Shown piece after piece: positions 24,241 to 35,905 of a stretch of 64,000 bases of DNA; within the stretch, counting starts at the first letter, position 1; the number at the start of each line of letters is the position of its first letter. The position numbers and the translations under genes are program-made. The stretch comes from Epiperipatus broadwayi (Eukaryota > Onychophora > Udeonychophora > Euonychophora > Peripatidae): assembly GCA_028023455.1 (NCBI GenBank), contig JAQFVV010006306.1, positions 547,001 through 611,000 on the forward strand, given 5' to 3'. The notes beneath the pieces were generated by a model that did not search any database, was not told the origin of the DNA, and was given only the letters and a program-made list of their open reading frames with translations.

Positions 24241-25255
24241 TACTATTGTGAAAGAAGACCCTTTGATTCCTCTTGGAGGCCTTAAAGGAACCGAGCAGGG
24301 CAAATTTCCTAATGTCCACTCTATATGTTCTTGACATTGCAGTTGTTATTACTATGTGATTATTCATATAGTATACGAACATGGATGGGCTGCTCACCAA
24401 CATGCAAAAGCCAGCGTGATGAGTTTATTGGCTTTTTACCTCAGAGTTTAAGATCAAGAAAACCATGGTCTTTCTTCTCAGTTGCCTGATAAGGCAGAAT
24501 GAATGTGTAAATGATAAATATTTTTCCAATAATATATAATCATGACAGACATGAATTTATAGATACATATTGAAGCAGTCAGTGTGTGCACACACAGAGC
24601 TTCATGATATTTGTTTAGAGATAATATATAAATCTAGATTTGATAGATCAAATAGCTAATTTTTCATTTTTTATTAGAATATACAGATGCGTGTGTTATT
24701 GAATGAGAGGGCATGTATATATATATATTGTTTTTATTGAAATACATTTTCAGTTATGTATTTGGAAGGGAAAATATCATTTTTCTTTTGTGTGTTTTTC
24801 CTAAAAAAAAGAAAAAAGATGGAAAAATAAGTTGACTCATTCTTTTTGCCAGTAACAGATTGTTACTAATTGATAGTAAAAACATTTAGCTAAAGGTAGG
24901 AATTTATGGATTTATTTTTGAAACATTTGGAAAAATATAGTTGCAATGACACACTAATTATTTCTCTTGGGGGGCAGTTAAAATTTTGTTACCTCAATTA
25001 AATTTTGATGGGATTTTGCCAACTAGTGTAAATTAAGTCAGTCAACCAGTCTATTTTTGTTTCTGAAAAAAGTTGAGTCTGAAGTCAATTAGGATATCTT
25101 TGTTAAGAAAAAAATATAAGAATAACCAAAGGCTAGACATGATTTTTGGGTTTGGCTGAGTCAAGTTTTATTTAAGTGACATGCTTATAAATACTGGGTT
25201 ATTTTTACAAACTGGCTCACTTTCTAATGTACCAGTGAATGTAAGCTAATGTCAG
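24241..25255. other. AT-rich non-coding stretch
   Basis: No feature recognised; contains a short (AT)n run near 24717. Confidence 0.5.
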
Positions 25256-25500
25256 ATAATCATCATGACTTCTGAGTAGACAAGTTTAGCCTTCCTCTCG
25301 GAAATCTCCAAAAGGAAGAAAGTGCATCTTTGGTGAGAAGAAACCTACTGATTCCATGCTGCTGCCGCCCAGAGAAAAACAGAGAATGTGCCAACTTTGA
25401 ATCCAGTCTTGTCCTGTGTCCAGTAGGCTAAAAGTCAGTCCTGAAATATGTGTGAACCAGTAAGAAGACAGTTGCCTCATCAAAGTGACATCAAACATTG
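25256..25500. other. GC-richer patch of unknown nature
   Basis: About 240 bp noticeably richer in G and C than its surroundings (for example CTGCTGCCGCCCAG near 25360), open for 70 codons on the minus strand. I recognise no protein family. It could be a host exon, a repeat seen once here, or a regulatory patch. Confidence 0.35.
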
Positions 25501-26535
25501 CAAGTATGAACTTTTAATTCTTCAACATAGAAATAATTGAAATGCCTTCTATAAATAAATAAAAATCTCTAGAATATTTAAATTTAAATTCCTCAGATTT
25601 ATAACTGATCAGTAAAAGACTATCTCAAAAAGGATGTATTTAAAAAAGACAGTGATATATATATATATATGAGTGAATTACCTTTTTTTTTATTTTAGCA
25701 AGTCAATCTAGGTCATAACTTATTTTTCTAATTATTAACTTACAAAATGTTAATTTCTAAGTTATTAATGGAACAAAAGTCTATAAATTTTATAAATACC
25801 ATCTTTTATTATTTATTTTGAAATATGCCAGTATGTTTTCTTTAGTTATAAAAATATACACTTTATTGATTAATTTTATCTATGCCAAACTCAGCAAGTA
25901 TTGGATAGATGATATTTTACTATTAAATCAATTTATGCATAAATTTGTTTATTGTGTCTCCAATCTTAAAAGGAGAGAATGATAATTATTTTATAACTTT
26001 AAAGTAACAAAAAACAGTCAAACTTGAATTTCTTAAGTCATTTGTCCCAATCCTTCTTAGTTTAAAAATGTCATTTATTTCTTTTAAAAAAGAGAGAGAA
26101 AATCAAACGTCTGAATTAAAACTCGTATATTATATATGCCTTGATAACAAAATTAAAAAGAAATGAGTGCTAAAATCATTATCTCTTTAGTTTATATTTG
26201 ATTGAGATTCTTGATGACAATTATAATGAAATAATAAATATATGCGTTTATTTATGTGTTAAAAAAATAATCATACTTTTTTTTCTTAAATGCTAAATGG
26301 GCAATATTACTTATTATAAAAGTATGTGTTCATCTCACTACATATATATTTAATGACTCATACATTTAGGGGAAAGTACTCTCTCTGCAGTCATATTTTA
26401 TTGCCTCCTTAGCAAGTTATGATGATAATTTGTAATTAAACTTTATATTTAAGCTCATGGGAATTTTGTAGCCTATAAAATATGGTTGTCTTAAACTTCA
26501 CATTACTACTTGTTTTAATAAATTTTAAATACAGG
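25501..26535. other. AT-rich non-coding stretch
   Basis: No gene found; (AT)n run near 25655. Confidence 0.5.
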
Positions 26536-26830
26536 CTTAAGAAAATATCTATATGAGTTAAGGCCTTTTGGGAAAAATATCAGTGTTACTTGGTAGAATG
26601 ATCTGTGCCTATGTGCTTTTAATAACGAATATATGTCGAGTAATGCTATGTGAGCTGCCAGATGAATATTTTACTGGTCCTGGAGATAGCCGTGTTTTTG
26701 AGCCGATAAATGGGTACTCTATAACGATAGGGATTCATAGACCATGCTCCAGTTCTTACATATGCCCCGCTGACTGCGAATGTGTCTTCATAGGAACTTA
26801 TCTATATATTTGATTACTCGATAAAGAAGA
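26536..26830 (+). other. Unrecognised open segment
   Basis: An 81-codon frame starting with a TTG (26568) contains six cysteines in its last 60 codons and is less AT-rich than its flanks. The sequence AATACAG|G just upstream resembles a splice acceptor. I do not recognise the product; chance or a repeat are equally likely. Confidence 0.25.
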
Positions 26831-26854
26831 TTGGCCTATCTCACCAATGCCAAT

Positions 26855-26950
26855 AATAATACAGCCGGCACAGGATTCAAACCCAGATACCATTGTCTTC
26901 TGTAATTAGATTTCTTAACCATGCCTGTTAGTAATGTTGTGTGGCATAGA
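26855..26950 (-). mobile_element. Possible tRNA-derived SINE
   Basis: Minus strand has an A-box-like TGGTTAAGAAATCTAA, then ATCTGGGTTTGAATCCTGTG, a good B-box (GGTTTGAATCC). Only one clear copy in the window, so the family is unproven. Confidence 0.45.
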
Positions 26951-27149
26951 TACACCATATTTATCATATAATTGTTAATAATAAAGGGAGCTAGAATTAT
27001 GCTTTGTTCCATAACTCCTGCTGGGAATACTAAAAGTAAATATAATAAAAAAAAATACTTAACTTCCCCTATGTATGTAAACTCGCACATTAATTTGTTA
27101 TATATATATTTCTGGCCTCTAACTTAATATAACCAGAAATTATGTTTAT

Positions 27150-27720
27150 TCTTGACAATTGGCATATTAATTTTACAATGGCTTATTTTTTGATCAAATG
27201 TTATCATTATCAACATATAATTCTTTTTGTAATACTCATAGACGGATAGCACTGATATCTAAATATTGTTGTTGTCAATTTCTGGTTTATTTATAATGCT
27301 CACACACGCATAATACTGATGTTTGAATATTGTTGTAATTATTATTTCGGGTTCACTTGTAATGCTCATACAGTATCACAACAATTCATAACTGTTGTTA
27401 TCTTTATTGACATGTGATTTCTTTGTAATAATCATACACCTATAATACTGTTACTATTATCAATAGATAATTCTTTAGTAATGCTCACACACGGATACTT
27501 ATAATGCCCCTACAGTATCATAATGATTCATAACTGTTATCATTATTGACATGTGATTTCTTTGCAATACTCATACACTTATTCTACTGATACATAAATA
27601 CTGTTATCATTATCAATAGATAATTCTTTTGTAATGCTCACACACATCTAATAACTGATAGTTAAATGTTGTAATTATTATTTCTGGTTCACTTGTAATA
27701 CCCATAAATGGATCATATTA
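27150..27720. repeat. Degenerate minisatellite, unit about 75-80 bp
   Basis: About seven diverged units follow one another, each carrying blocks like TTTGTAATGCTCACACAC, GGATAATACTGAT and TCATTATCAATAGATAATTC. Higher-order alternation is visible: units with a CATGTGATTTC block alternate with ones that lack it. No coding. Confidence 0.75.
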
Positions 27721-29341
27721 TTTCTATCTTTTACTGAATTTGTGTTAATAAATCAGCTATGTTTATGTCTATACATTTGTCATGTCATTCCCTGGTTCAC
27801 CACATCCACCCAACTATATCCACACTTAATTAAATAATCTATGCGTATATTCAAAGCCTATGAAATATATAAAAAATGGTATTCTAAGCTGTATCAAAGT
27901 ATTATGTTCTGATGGGCCTGATGAGTATCTTAATTTACTAATTCTAATGCATGACTGAGGCTTAGTTTGAATCTATAGAGTCCTTGTTTTACCCTGACCA
28001 CCGGGACCGAAGGAAAATGATTACCATTAGTAACATCAGGAGCGTTGGTCAGATAGTGGATATTTTGGAGCATTGGCAAATAGGTTAAAGTTTAGTACTG
28101 TTCCGCGACTACCATATTCCGAACATGCTGGGTTTGAAGTACTTTTGTTAGGTCTCTGAATCTTGTTGGATGATCACACGATTTTGACCGTTACAATATA
28201 TATATATTAAATAAATTGAAAATAATATATTTTGCAATAAAAAGGAAGTGTATTAAATAAAATAAAGCAAAAGATAGTCTATGCATGAAATGCCAAATAA
28301 AGCAATGCAAAATATAGTCAGCACACAAAATAAGTTTTAAAAATAAAAGAAAACAAAGGTTACCAAACCAAAGAAAGTTGTGAGCAAAAAGCAATTGATT
28401 TGGAGAATATTAAAAACCATATGTACTATAAAATACACACAAGTCCAAGTATGTATTTTTAAACTGTAGTCAGCTGCATGACACTTTACTATTTTTATAT
28501 ATGTCAGTGGATGACATTATAATATTGAACATCCCGACATTAGTGAACTATGTTCACTTTATCAGGGAAATAGCTTCGCTATTTTTTGTACAGTTATTAT
28601 TAGTTCCTTTCATTATTTGTATTAAAATGTGATTGAAAAAAATATTAATCACCATCTTTTTGTTGCAATTTTGAATGACATAAGAAACACTTTCCACACA
28701 GGAACTCTTCCAAATTCAGTTTGTTTGTTTTTTGCCGAAATATAATTCAATTTCGTGCCTTTATTTGATAAGTTTTCTGCTATGAAAGATTTATACATTT
28801 GCAATTTCGTTACTTATGGATTTGCTTCCGGCCTCATATCTGCATTTAAATTTCTAAAGAAATTGATTTTGCTTAAAACACTTAGCCTTGTGATATACTT
28901 TTTCTTCATATTTTATTTAATATACACTTATCCCTGTAAATCCAATAATAAATGCAATCGGTATAAATTCAATAAGTGCTTATAGATTTATATTTCTTGA
29001 CTTTATTAAAAATACCGCTATATTTGTAAATTTGCAAATAAATGTGAACATTTTATTGGTAAGATTTTCTTTTGCTAAAAGCTAAGTACTACCCAGTCCC
29101 ATACGGGTGTAGACTGCACATTGCATGTGCACTCTTTTTTCTCTACATTCTGATCCATCACCACCACCACCACCACCACAATATTCAATCATCTTTCTTA
29201 AATTTAAATAAAATATTTAAAAAAGTACAGAAAGCATGTTTTGTAAAGAAAAAAGACATATTTGTTTTTGTTTTTTTTATAGATGTTTATTTCTTCAAAT
29301 TCTATGCTATACTATGTCTCCCCCCCCCTCCCATGTCAAAT
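27721..29341. other. Non-coding stretch with a GC-richer patch
   Basis: 27960-28190 is moderately GC-richer (for example CACCGGGACCGAAGG) and unexplained. The rest is AT-rich. A short (CAC)n tract lies at 29157-29180 and a C8 tract near 29320. The frames in this interval carry no recognisable domain. Confidence 0.45.
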
Positions 29342-29411
29342 GCGTTGACCGGGAAGCGAACCCGGGCCAGCTGCTTGGAAGGCAGCTATGCTGACCACTA
29401 GCCACCAACGT
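29342..29411 (-). pseudogene. tRNA-Gly(TCC)-like sequence, SINE head
   Basis: Minus strand folds as tRNA-Gly with anticodon loop CTTCCAA (TCC), an intact anticodon stem GCTGC/GCAGC and T arm CGGGTTCGCTTCCCGG. Position 1 is A opposite C72, one D-loop base is missing, and no T-run follows within the next 20 bases. The 3' side starts with ATTTGACATG, the same tail as the SINE copies at 5564 and 55640. It is best read as the tRNA head of that SINE, close to the parent tRNA. Confidence 0.8.
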
Positions 29412-29974
29412 TTGATTTCTATGCTATACTTTCTCCAGGTTGCCATCATAGTATCAAAGCAAGCACGGATTTTTCAAACTGTTGATTTATTACATTCTTC
29501 TGAAGAGTTCTTGCACCTCGTTGATAATTTTTGTCATTAGCTAAAAAGATGCCCCATCAATAATAAAAAAGGTAGAAGAATAAAAGCTGTTAAAATTTAT
29601 TTAATCAAAGACGGCAATTAAAAACTTTAATTGTCAAAAATAATTTTGTGTTGACATTGGTTTAGAACAGTAATGACGAACCTTTTTACTTGTGCATGCC
29701 AAAAATTTACAAAAAATATTTATTGAATGATTGGCGTGCCATACAATTATTAAATCTAAATATAAACAACTTAATTATTGCAATTCTTAAAAAAAAGTTT
29801 ATTGAACAAAATAATAATAATAACAATAATATTTAAACAAAATTTCTAAATAAGCTAAATACTAGTGAACGATATTTATTGAGAAGAGCAAAAGTTGAAT
29901 AAAATGTAATAGTAAAAAATTAATAATAATTAAAACAAAATTTTGGAAATATATATAAATAGATATTATAAATT

Positions 29975-30535
29975 CCAGAAGGCTTGTGCATAAAATGCAC
30001 ATTTGGTGCCTATTCATCCAATATCCCCAGACTAGTTTCTAACTTATCCTGGTTGTATAAGATGGTAGTTAAATAAGTAAAGATGGTAGGGAGTATTAGA
30101 GTATATGTGAGGAAGGGAATTGAGGGGATGGTATGAAGATATAAAATGAAGTAAGTAGGGTATAAATGGGAGTGTAAAAAAGGGGGAAAGAATGATTTTA
30201 GTTTATTGTTTTTTGATTTTTAATATTTTGTTTTGATTTTTTAATTTTTATTTTTAAGTTTATTTTTTAATTTCAATTTTTGATTTTGGGTTTTTGGTCT
30301 TATATATGTAATTAATTATGTTAAAAGTGAATATTAGTTTCTAACTTGTGGTTTTTGTCAGTGAGAAACCTTGGATCTGAGAGCACTGCACCTAGATCTT
30401 AGGATCTAATGCAATCCATTGATTAGTAATCCCTTGATTACTCTGGCTTGCACTGAGTGGCACTGCTGTATGGAGTTTTGCCTGTTTTAATAACAGTTAT
30501 GAGCAAGCATAAGAAATGGTGATCATGTGATGTTT
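29975..30535 (-). mobile_element. HHR-1 element, interrupted by a 289-bp insertion
   Basis: Left part 29975-30045 and right part 30335-30535 together form one HHR-1 unit running from the CTTGTGCATAAAAT block to GTGATGTTTAG. The ribozyme (minus) is split near the GAAA. It lies inside the hAT at 29668-32891, so it inserted after that element. Confidence 0.82.
30046..30334. mobile_element. 289-bp insertion with 13-bp TSD
   Basis: Flanked by exact TAGTTTCTAACTT repeats (30033-30045 and 30335-30347) and inserted in the HHR-1 copy. The left half is purine-rich (GATGGTAGGGAGTATTAG...) and the right half is a long run of TTTTTGATTTTT-like sequence. The TSD length suggests retroposition. Family unknown; no other copy seen in the window. 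Confidence 0.75.
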
Positions 30536-30559
30536 AGACATTATTTAATGAGATTTTTG

Positions 30560-32290
30560 CTGCTGTACATTGGATGCCAAATATTTTATATCTGGTTCAT
30601 ATTTTGTCATATTCATTTGTCATTCTATTTCTCGAACTGAAAAAAATGATTCACACGCATATGTAGAGGAAAAAATTGATAATATAGCGACCACTAATTT
30701 TTTTAAATAATTAAATGTTTCAGGAATAGCATTCCAGGCAGACAATAATTCCTCTTCAGCATTCTTTTTACATATATCCAATAATCAATCATTTTCCATT
30801 GTTTCTAACTCATTCCTCAAGTCAACAAATTACTGTTTCCATATAGAACTGGATTGAAAATCGACTGATTGCATTTCCATATCTTTCAAATTAAGCCACT
30901 CAAAAATTTCTAACTTGAGACTATCCATTGATAAAATAAATTTTTAATATTTCTGAAAATTGTCTTAAATGTGTAATTCTTAAAGAAAATTCATCAATTA
31001 TCGATTGAATAACAGCTCAAAAGTCTTGCGTCAATTTTACTTGATCTGGTTTCTCATGAGTTTCTAAATCAGTCAAGAACTTTTTTAGATTTGGAAAATA
31101 TTTGAAGATGTAAGAAATAACATCAAGGTTGAAAATTTGTAATTTAACTTCAAATGCAATTCCACACTTAATTCATTTAGATGTGAACACATATCAGTTA
31201 AAAAAAAACACATTAATTTTGAAAGCCATTCAACATCTATTAATTCACTACATTTTTCAATAATTTTTTCATTACATAAAAACAGTCTAATTTCTTTTAA
31301 ACACTCACTGAATCTTTGAAGAACTTTGTTCTTCAACTTAACCATGAACATTGTTGTACATAAGTAAACCATAATATATTGAGTTTATCTCACTCAGTGT
31401 GTAGATATAAAATTGATTAACTTAGTCACGATGTTCATAACATCATCCAGTGGCTTAAATCTGGCCTTCATGCATAAAATCTGCTGATGTATAATGTTAT
31501 GAAAACCCAAAATTGAATGTCCAATACAGTTTGGTAAATAAACTGAGAAAACTTTTATTTTCCAGTCATAAGTACCATTTGTAGTTACTGATACAATTTA
31601 GGCAACATCTATGTTGCAAATATCTATTCCTTTTGTTGTTGTTATTAACGAATTTAAACTAATCAATTCTTCTTTGATACTATTCCTAACAGAATAGCGA
31701 ATAAAAATAGCCAAACGAGCTGATCCATTTATGACTATACTTTCAACAAGGCAGAGAGAAATTAAACTAGATTTTATATCTCTCTTTTGTTGTTAAGTTA
31801 TGTTGTTAGCCATTTGCATGATTCTTTAACTGTATTTTAGCCAAAGATAAATCTTTTATGTTCTGAATAATTTTTGCTTTGTTTTCAAAATCTTCAAAAA
31901 GAACTGGTGCACATTTCATCCAAGCTTCTTTCATATATTCCCCATTATTAAAAATGTTTCCCATGTTTGGCAATTACATTTGAAATAAAAAAAAACTAAC
32001 AGCAGTTATATTTAAATGATTTTCAATAAATTTCATTATAGAAGTTGATTGAATATTTATATTTTTAAATACTTGGGCAATATATTCTTTTTGTTCATCT
32101 TTACTTTTTTCACAGAGCGATTTATAATTGGTCTCATAATGCCATTTTATGGATGAGGTTCTCAATATAACTGTTCCAGAATATAAAACACATACTACCC
32201 TGATACCTTTGTTAATCATTCCGTACTCATCAGTCCACCAATTTTGAAATTCTCTACTGCTTGATAATTTTTGCTTTCACTAGTCATATT
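30560..32290 (-). pseudogene. hAT transposase pseudogene (GTF2IRD2/EPM2AIP1-like)
   Basis: The minus strand begins with a zinc-finger-like start (VVCVLYSGTVILR...IKWHYETNYKSLCEK), as in GTF2IRD2-type transposases where a CxxC is followed by RHYETKH. Its own CxxC is damaged. Further pieces follow in order, including a recognisable 95-codon block at 31085-31372 (VYLCTTMFMVKLKNKVLQRF, then WLSKLMCFFLTDMCSHLNEL), which matches the 'L..L..HLN.LN..LQ' region. A decayed C-terminal region matches the copy at 37209-37406. Many stops and frameshifts; not functional. Confidence 0.85.
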
Positions 32291-32899
32291 AATATAATGT
32301 TAACAAATTTATTTAAAAGTAAATTTAAATGAGCTGTAATAATTTTATAAATAAAAGATTTATCATTTCACTTTTACAGCAAAACTTCAAGCAAAAAAAA
32401 AAAAAGTCATTTGATGACATTGATTATGCATTTCGTTCCTTTGTTCACGATTTTGATTAAAAACTGAATGATCTCAGCACATTTAGGTGAAAAAAGATTA
32501 GGACAGAAAACCATTTGATTATTTTTACTTTAGATTTGAAAAAAACTTACTTCAAAGAGTTATAAAATATTTTACTGAGTTTACTTTCTAGTTTTATTGG
32601 AATCATTTGACAGGTTTATAGAACATGATATCACAGTATACTGTGTACCACTTTATTTAACTTAAAATATAATTTATTGCTTCTAATCAGAGTTTGATTG
32701 TAAATTGAATTCTAATATAAGATTATATTTATTTATTTTACCTTTAGTTTACAGTAAATTTTTATTAGTACCAATTTTAGCAACAAAAAAAAAAATATTA
32801 AAAAAAATTATGATATATAAATAGTTCAGGTGCCAATAAAAAAATTAAACATGCCATCTCTGGCACACATGCCACAGATTTTCCATCACTGGTTTAGAA

Positions 32900-33396
32900 G
32901 AATGAAAAATATAATTAATTGAAACCAAAGTCTCAAACGAGATTTTTAGAATTAAAGTTGTTTTCTTTTTTAAAAAAAATTCTATTTAATATGAACAATG
33001 CTAATACAAACTGAAATTTTAAAATATGGTCAGTTGCTAAAGAGAACATAAAAATTTTCAAGCACTGAAAGTGGCAAGTTAAGCAGAACAATTCTATTTA
33101 AATGACAAAGCTCTATTATACAGGTATTTTGCTCCTTACATTTTCCAAGATATAGCTCATTAAATTCTTGAAGTTACAAGCAAATATTTATTTATTTTTT
33201 ACTTTCCTCATCTGGGAAATGATTATGAAAATTAATTTTGAAACCAGCTAATACATAATTAAGATAAATTATGCAAAGTATGAAATCTAATAATATAAAG
33301 TTTCTCAACTTAAAAATAATTTCTGTTGGTATGAAAGATGCAAATTTTTTGAATTAAAAAAAAAAAAAGAATTCTTTGAAAAACACTTGCCAGTAA
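32900..33396. other. AT-rich non-coding stretch
   Basis: Nothing recognised. Confidence 0.5.
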
Positions 33397-33958
33397 ACAA
33401 ATGTTTGGTACTGTTGGGTCCGCCATACTTTGCCAGTAGACGGTGCCCATCAAGAAGCTATTGTGCCGGTAGACAACGCCCATCAAAAAGCACGCAATCG
33501 ATAAATTTCTCAAAATATGCAAGTTGTAAAAAAGTACACACAAGTGGAAATCGTTAATATACATAAAATACCCCCCCCCAGCGATTAATAGAAATGGCTC
33601 AAAAATAAGTAAAATACAAATTAAAAAACCGCTTCCTCAAGCGATTAATTGAAATGGTTCAAAAATAAGTAAAATACAAATAAAAAAATTGCTGAAATCA
33701 GTAAAATACATGGCTCAAAAATAAGTAAAATACAAATTTAAAAATCGCTCAAAAATAAGTAATACAAATTTTCCAAAACAGAAATCGCCCCCCCCCTCAC
33801 TAATTTAAAATTATTATTTTACAAAAATTCATAAATTTTACAAAAGTATTTTGAGCAATTTCTTCGAAAGAAATTTATCGATTGCGTGCTTCTTGATGGG
33901 CACTGATGCGCCATCTATCGGCACAATACGGTACATCCAACAGTACCAAATGTTTTGC
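33397..33958. mobile_element. Foldback element with minisatellite centre
   Basis: Outer arms (33397-33530 and 33840-33958) are inverted copies sharing CATTTGGTACTGTTGG, GCCCATCAAGAAGC and ACGCAATCGATAAATTTC. The left arm carries an internal duplication of the GCCCATCAA block. The centre (33585-33775) is a tandem array of about 60 bp units containing GGCTCAAAAATAAGTAAAAT, bounded by C9-C10 tracts at about 33570 and 33787. No coding capacity. The C tracts face the arms asymmetrically. Confidence 0.8.
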
Positions 33959-34487
33959 TAAAAATCTTCATATATAAGTTTTATCATATAACCTAATTTT
34001 CCAAATTAAAAAAACTTAGGTAATAAAATACAAAATACATATATAAAATATTAAATCACCCCACATGGTTACAAAATTCAACACCATCCTCTATGAAATA
34101 AATATATAGATATATTAAGAATCCCTATTATTTTCATATAAAATATATTATAGTTTTATATTATTCCTCATTAAAATTTACTAGGCAAATTAATTACTGC
34201 TATATTAAAATTTTTGTATTCAATAAATTATTCTAACCTTTTATTCCAAAACACTATCAAAAAATTACGAAATGTTAAAATATGAATGTTAATTTCATTC
34301 CGCAGAACACCACATATAGTAATCAAAAATACTATTTAATTATACATTTCATACTGCTAAATTTCAAAATATGCCTTGCATTTTATATATTATTTTGAAT
34401 TCAATTTGAACAAAAAATCAAACGTAAAACATTTGCAACCAATAATTTGCAATCTAGAATTCTTCTCCTCACCCAAATATATATGTA
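33959..34487. other. AT-rich non-coding stretch
   Basis: Nothing recognised. Confidence 0.5.
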
Positions 34488-34496
34488 TTAGAATGT

Positions 34497-34702
34497 TAAA
34501 CCATTAAGCATCACATAATCACCATCTCTTATACTAGCACAATTGTTTAAAAACAAGGCAAAACTCTCCATACAGTAGTGCCACCCTGTGCCAACCAGAG
34601 TAATCAATGAATGCCAGAAGGCTTGTGCATAAAATCTCTATCTAATGTCTACTCATCCAATATCGCCAGACTAGTTTCTGGCTTGTGGCCTTCGTCAGTG
34701 TT
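34497..34702 (-). mobile_element. HHR-1 element truncated at the ribozyme core, 9-bp TSD
   Basis: In the sense (minus) direction the element begins AACACTGACGAAGG and runs through an intact GGC/GCC stem II, GAAA, CTAG and GTC to the terminus. The strand of stem I that should precede CTGACGA is missing, so the ribozyme cannot fold. TTAGAATGT repeats flank it at 34488-34496 and 34703-34711. This is the shape of a 5'-truncated retroinsertion, with the break a few bases upstream of the catalytic core. Confidence 0.87.
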
Positions 34703-34711
34703 TTAGAATGT

Positions 34712-35666
34712 CATAATTTTCTAAAAAAAAAACATTGGTTTACTAGAATTAATTATTCACATACATCTTATAATTTTCAATTAATTCTCTATCTCATAAT
34801 TATTATATTTAGATATAATTTTATAAAAAAAATATTAAACCTTAAAAGATGTGCATATATAGAGTAAAGCAATATATGTTTAACTATTCAAAGATATATG
34901 CTCGTGAAGGAGTTAAAATTTGACTTAATTCATTCCCATGTCAGTTCTCTGTTTCATATTTATTATATCCAGATACAATTTTTCATCAAAATTATAAAAA
35001 CTATTGTTTTTGTATGTATGGATTTGTTCACTCAAGGACTTTGTAATTGTAAACATAATCTTCCAATGTAATATGCTAGAATAATAAAAAGTAATGTACG
35101 TAATTATAAAATGCGCTAATTATAATTGCAAAATTTAATAGACAATAAATTTATTTTCATTTTAATAAAAATAATGTTCAACTACTAACATTTGATGGAG
35201 CTCATTTCCTACTGGTACATTTCAAAAAAGACAAAGTAAAATGTTTGTAGTGGCAAAAAATGTATTACTGTTTTGCAAACATTTTGTTTACTGTGGCAAA
35301 ATTTTTGTAAAATAAATGGAAGAAAATGAGATAAATACTTTTGGAAATTTGAGCATGTCAAAGATATTATTAAGAATATATGGAGTCACATTATATAAAC
35401 TTGTAGCTTTGAAAATGAAATGATTAGAATATAATTTTAAAAAAGACCACAGAATACAACTAAATATTCCAAATGTTTCTGAATAAAACTATCCAATCAG
35501 AAAAATAAAAATTTTAGCAAAATGTAAAAAAAATATAAATTTTATAACGTTGAAAATAAACTGCAAAATAATAAAAAAAGTCTAAAAACTATCTTTGATA
35601 GATTAAATGGGTAAAAAATATTTATTAAAAATAATATTAAGTTTTCACTTTGTTTGTATTTATAAA
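34712..35666. other. AT-rich non-coding stretch
   Basis: Nothing recognised. Confidence 0.5.
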
Positions 35667-35905
35667 TTGATTGCGAAACATTTTTCATATCTGCAACATG
35701 CAATGTTTTCTTTTTGCAATTTAAATATGGCTGGATGTACTTTAGGTGGAGTCCACCACAATTTTAGTCCTTTGTAAATTAATTAGAGCTATGATTCTGG
35801 TGGGTGGACCTAACTGAAAGCGCATTTAACCATGTCTAAATAGCACATATACAAAAAAAAACATGTTGTGTTGCAGATATGAAAAACATTTCACAATCAA
35901 ATTAC
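35667..35905. mobile_element. Foldback MITE, about 240 bp
   Basis: TTGATTGCGAAACATTTTTC and ATATCTGCAACATG at the left are mirrored by CATGTTGTGTTGCAGATATG and AACATTTCACAATCAA at the right. An inner palindrome pairs TAGGTGGAGTCCACC with GGTGGGTGGACCTAA. No coding. Confidence 0.7.

Larger units (their letters stand above)
29668..32891 (-). mobile_element. hAT DNA transposon (second lineage), 3,224 bp
   Basis: The left end CAGTAATGACGAACCTTTTT and the inverted right end CAGTGATGGAAAATCTGTGG are imperfect hAT TIRs. The flanking 8-bp duplication GTTTAGAA is exact (29660-29667 and 32892-32899). A decayed transposase is on the minus strand (30560-32290). An HHR-1 copy is inserted in the 3' part (29975-30535) and itself carries another insertion (30046-30334). 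Such CAGTGATGGCGAAC-like ends are common among hAT elements related to GTF2IRD2-type transposases. Confidence 0.92.

Noticed and set aside
26568-26813. Cysteine-rich small secreted protein
   Set aside because: Start is TTG, there is no clear signal peptide with an ATG, and no family is recognised. Kept only as an unrecognised open segment.
29342-29411. Functional tRNA-Gly(TCC) gene
   Set aside because: A1·C72 mismatch, a missing D-loop base, no nearby T-run terminator, and a tail shared with SINE copies. Read as a SINE head.
33585-33775. CRISPR-like array of repeats and spacers
   Set aside because: The genome is eukaryotic, the repeats are contiguous and diverged, and they lie within a foldback element.
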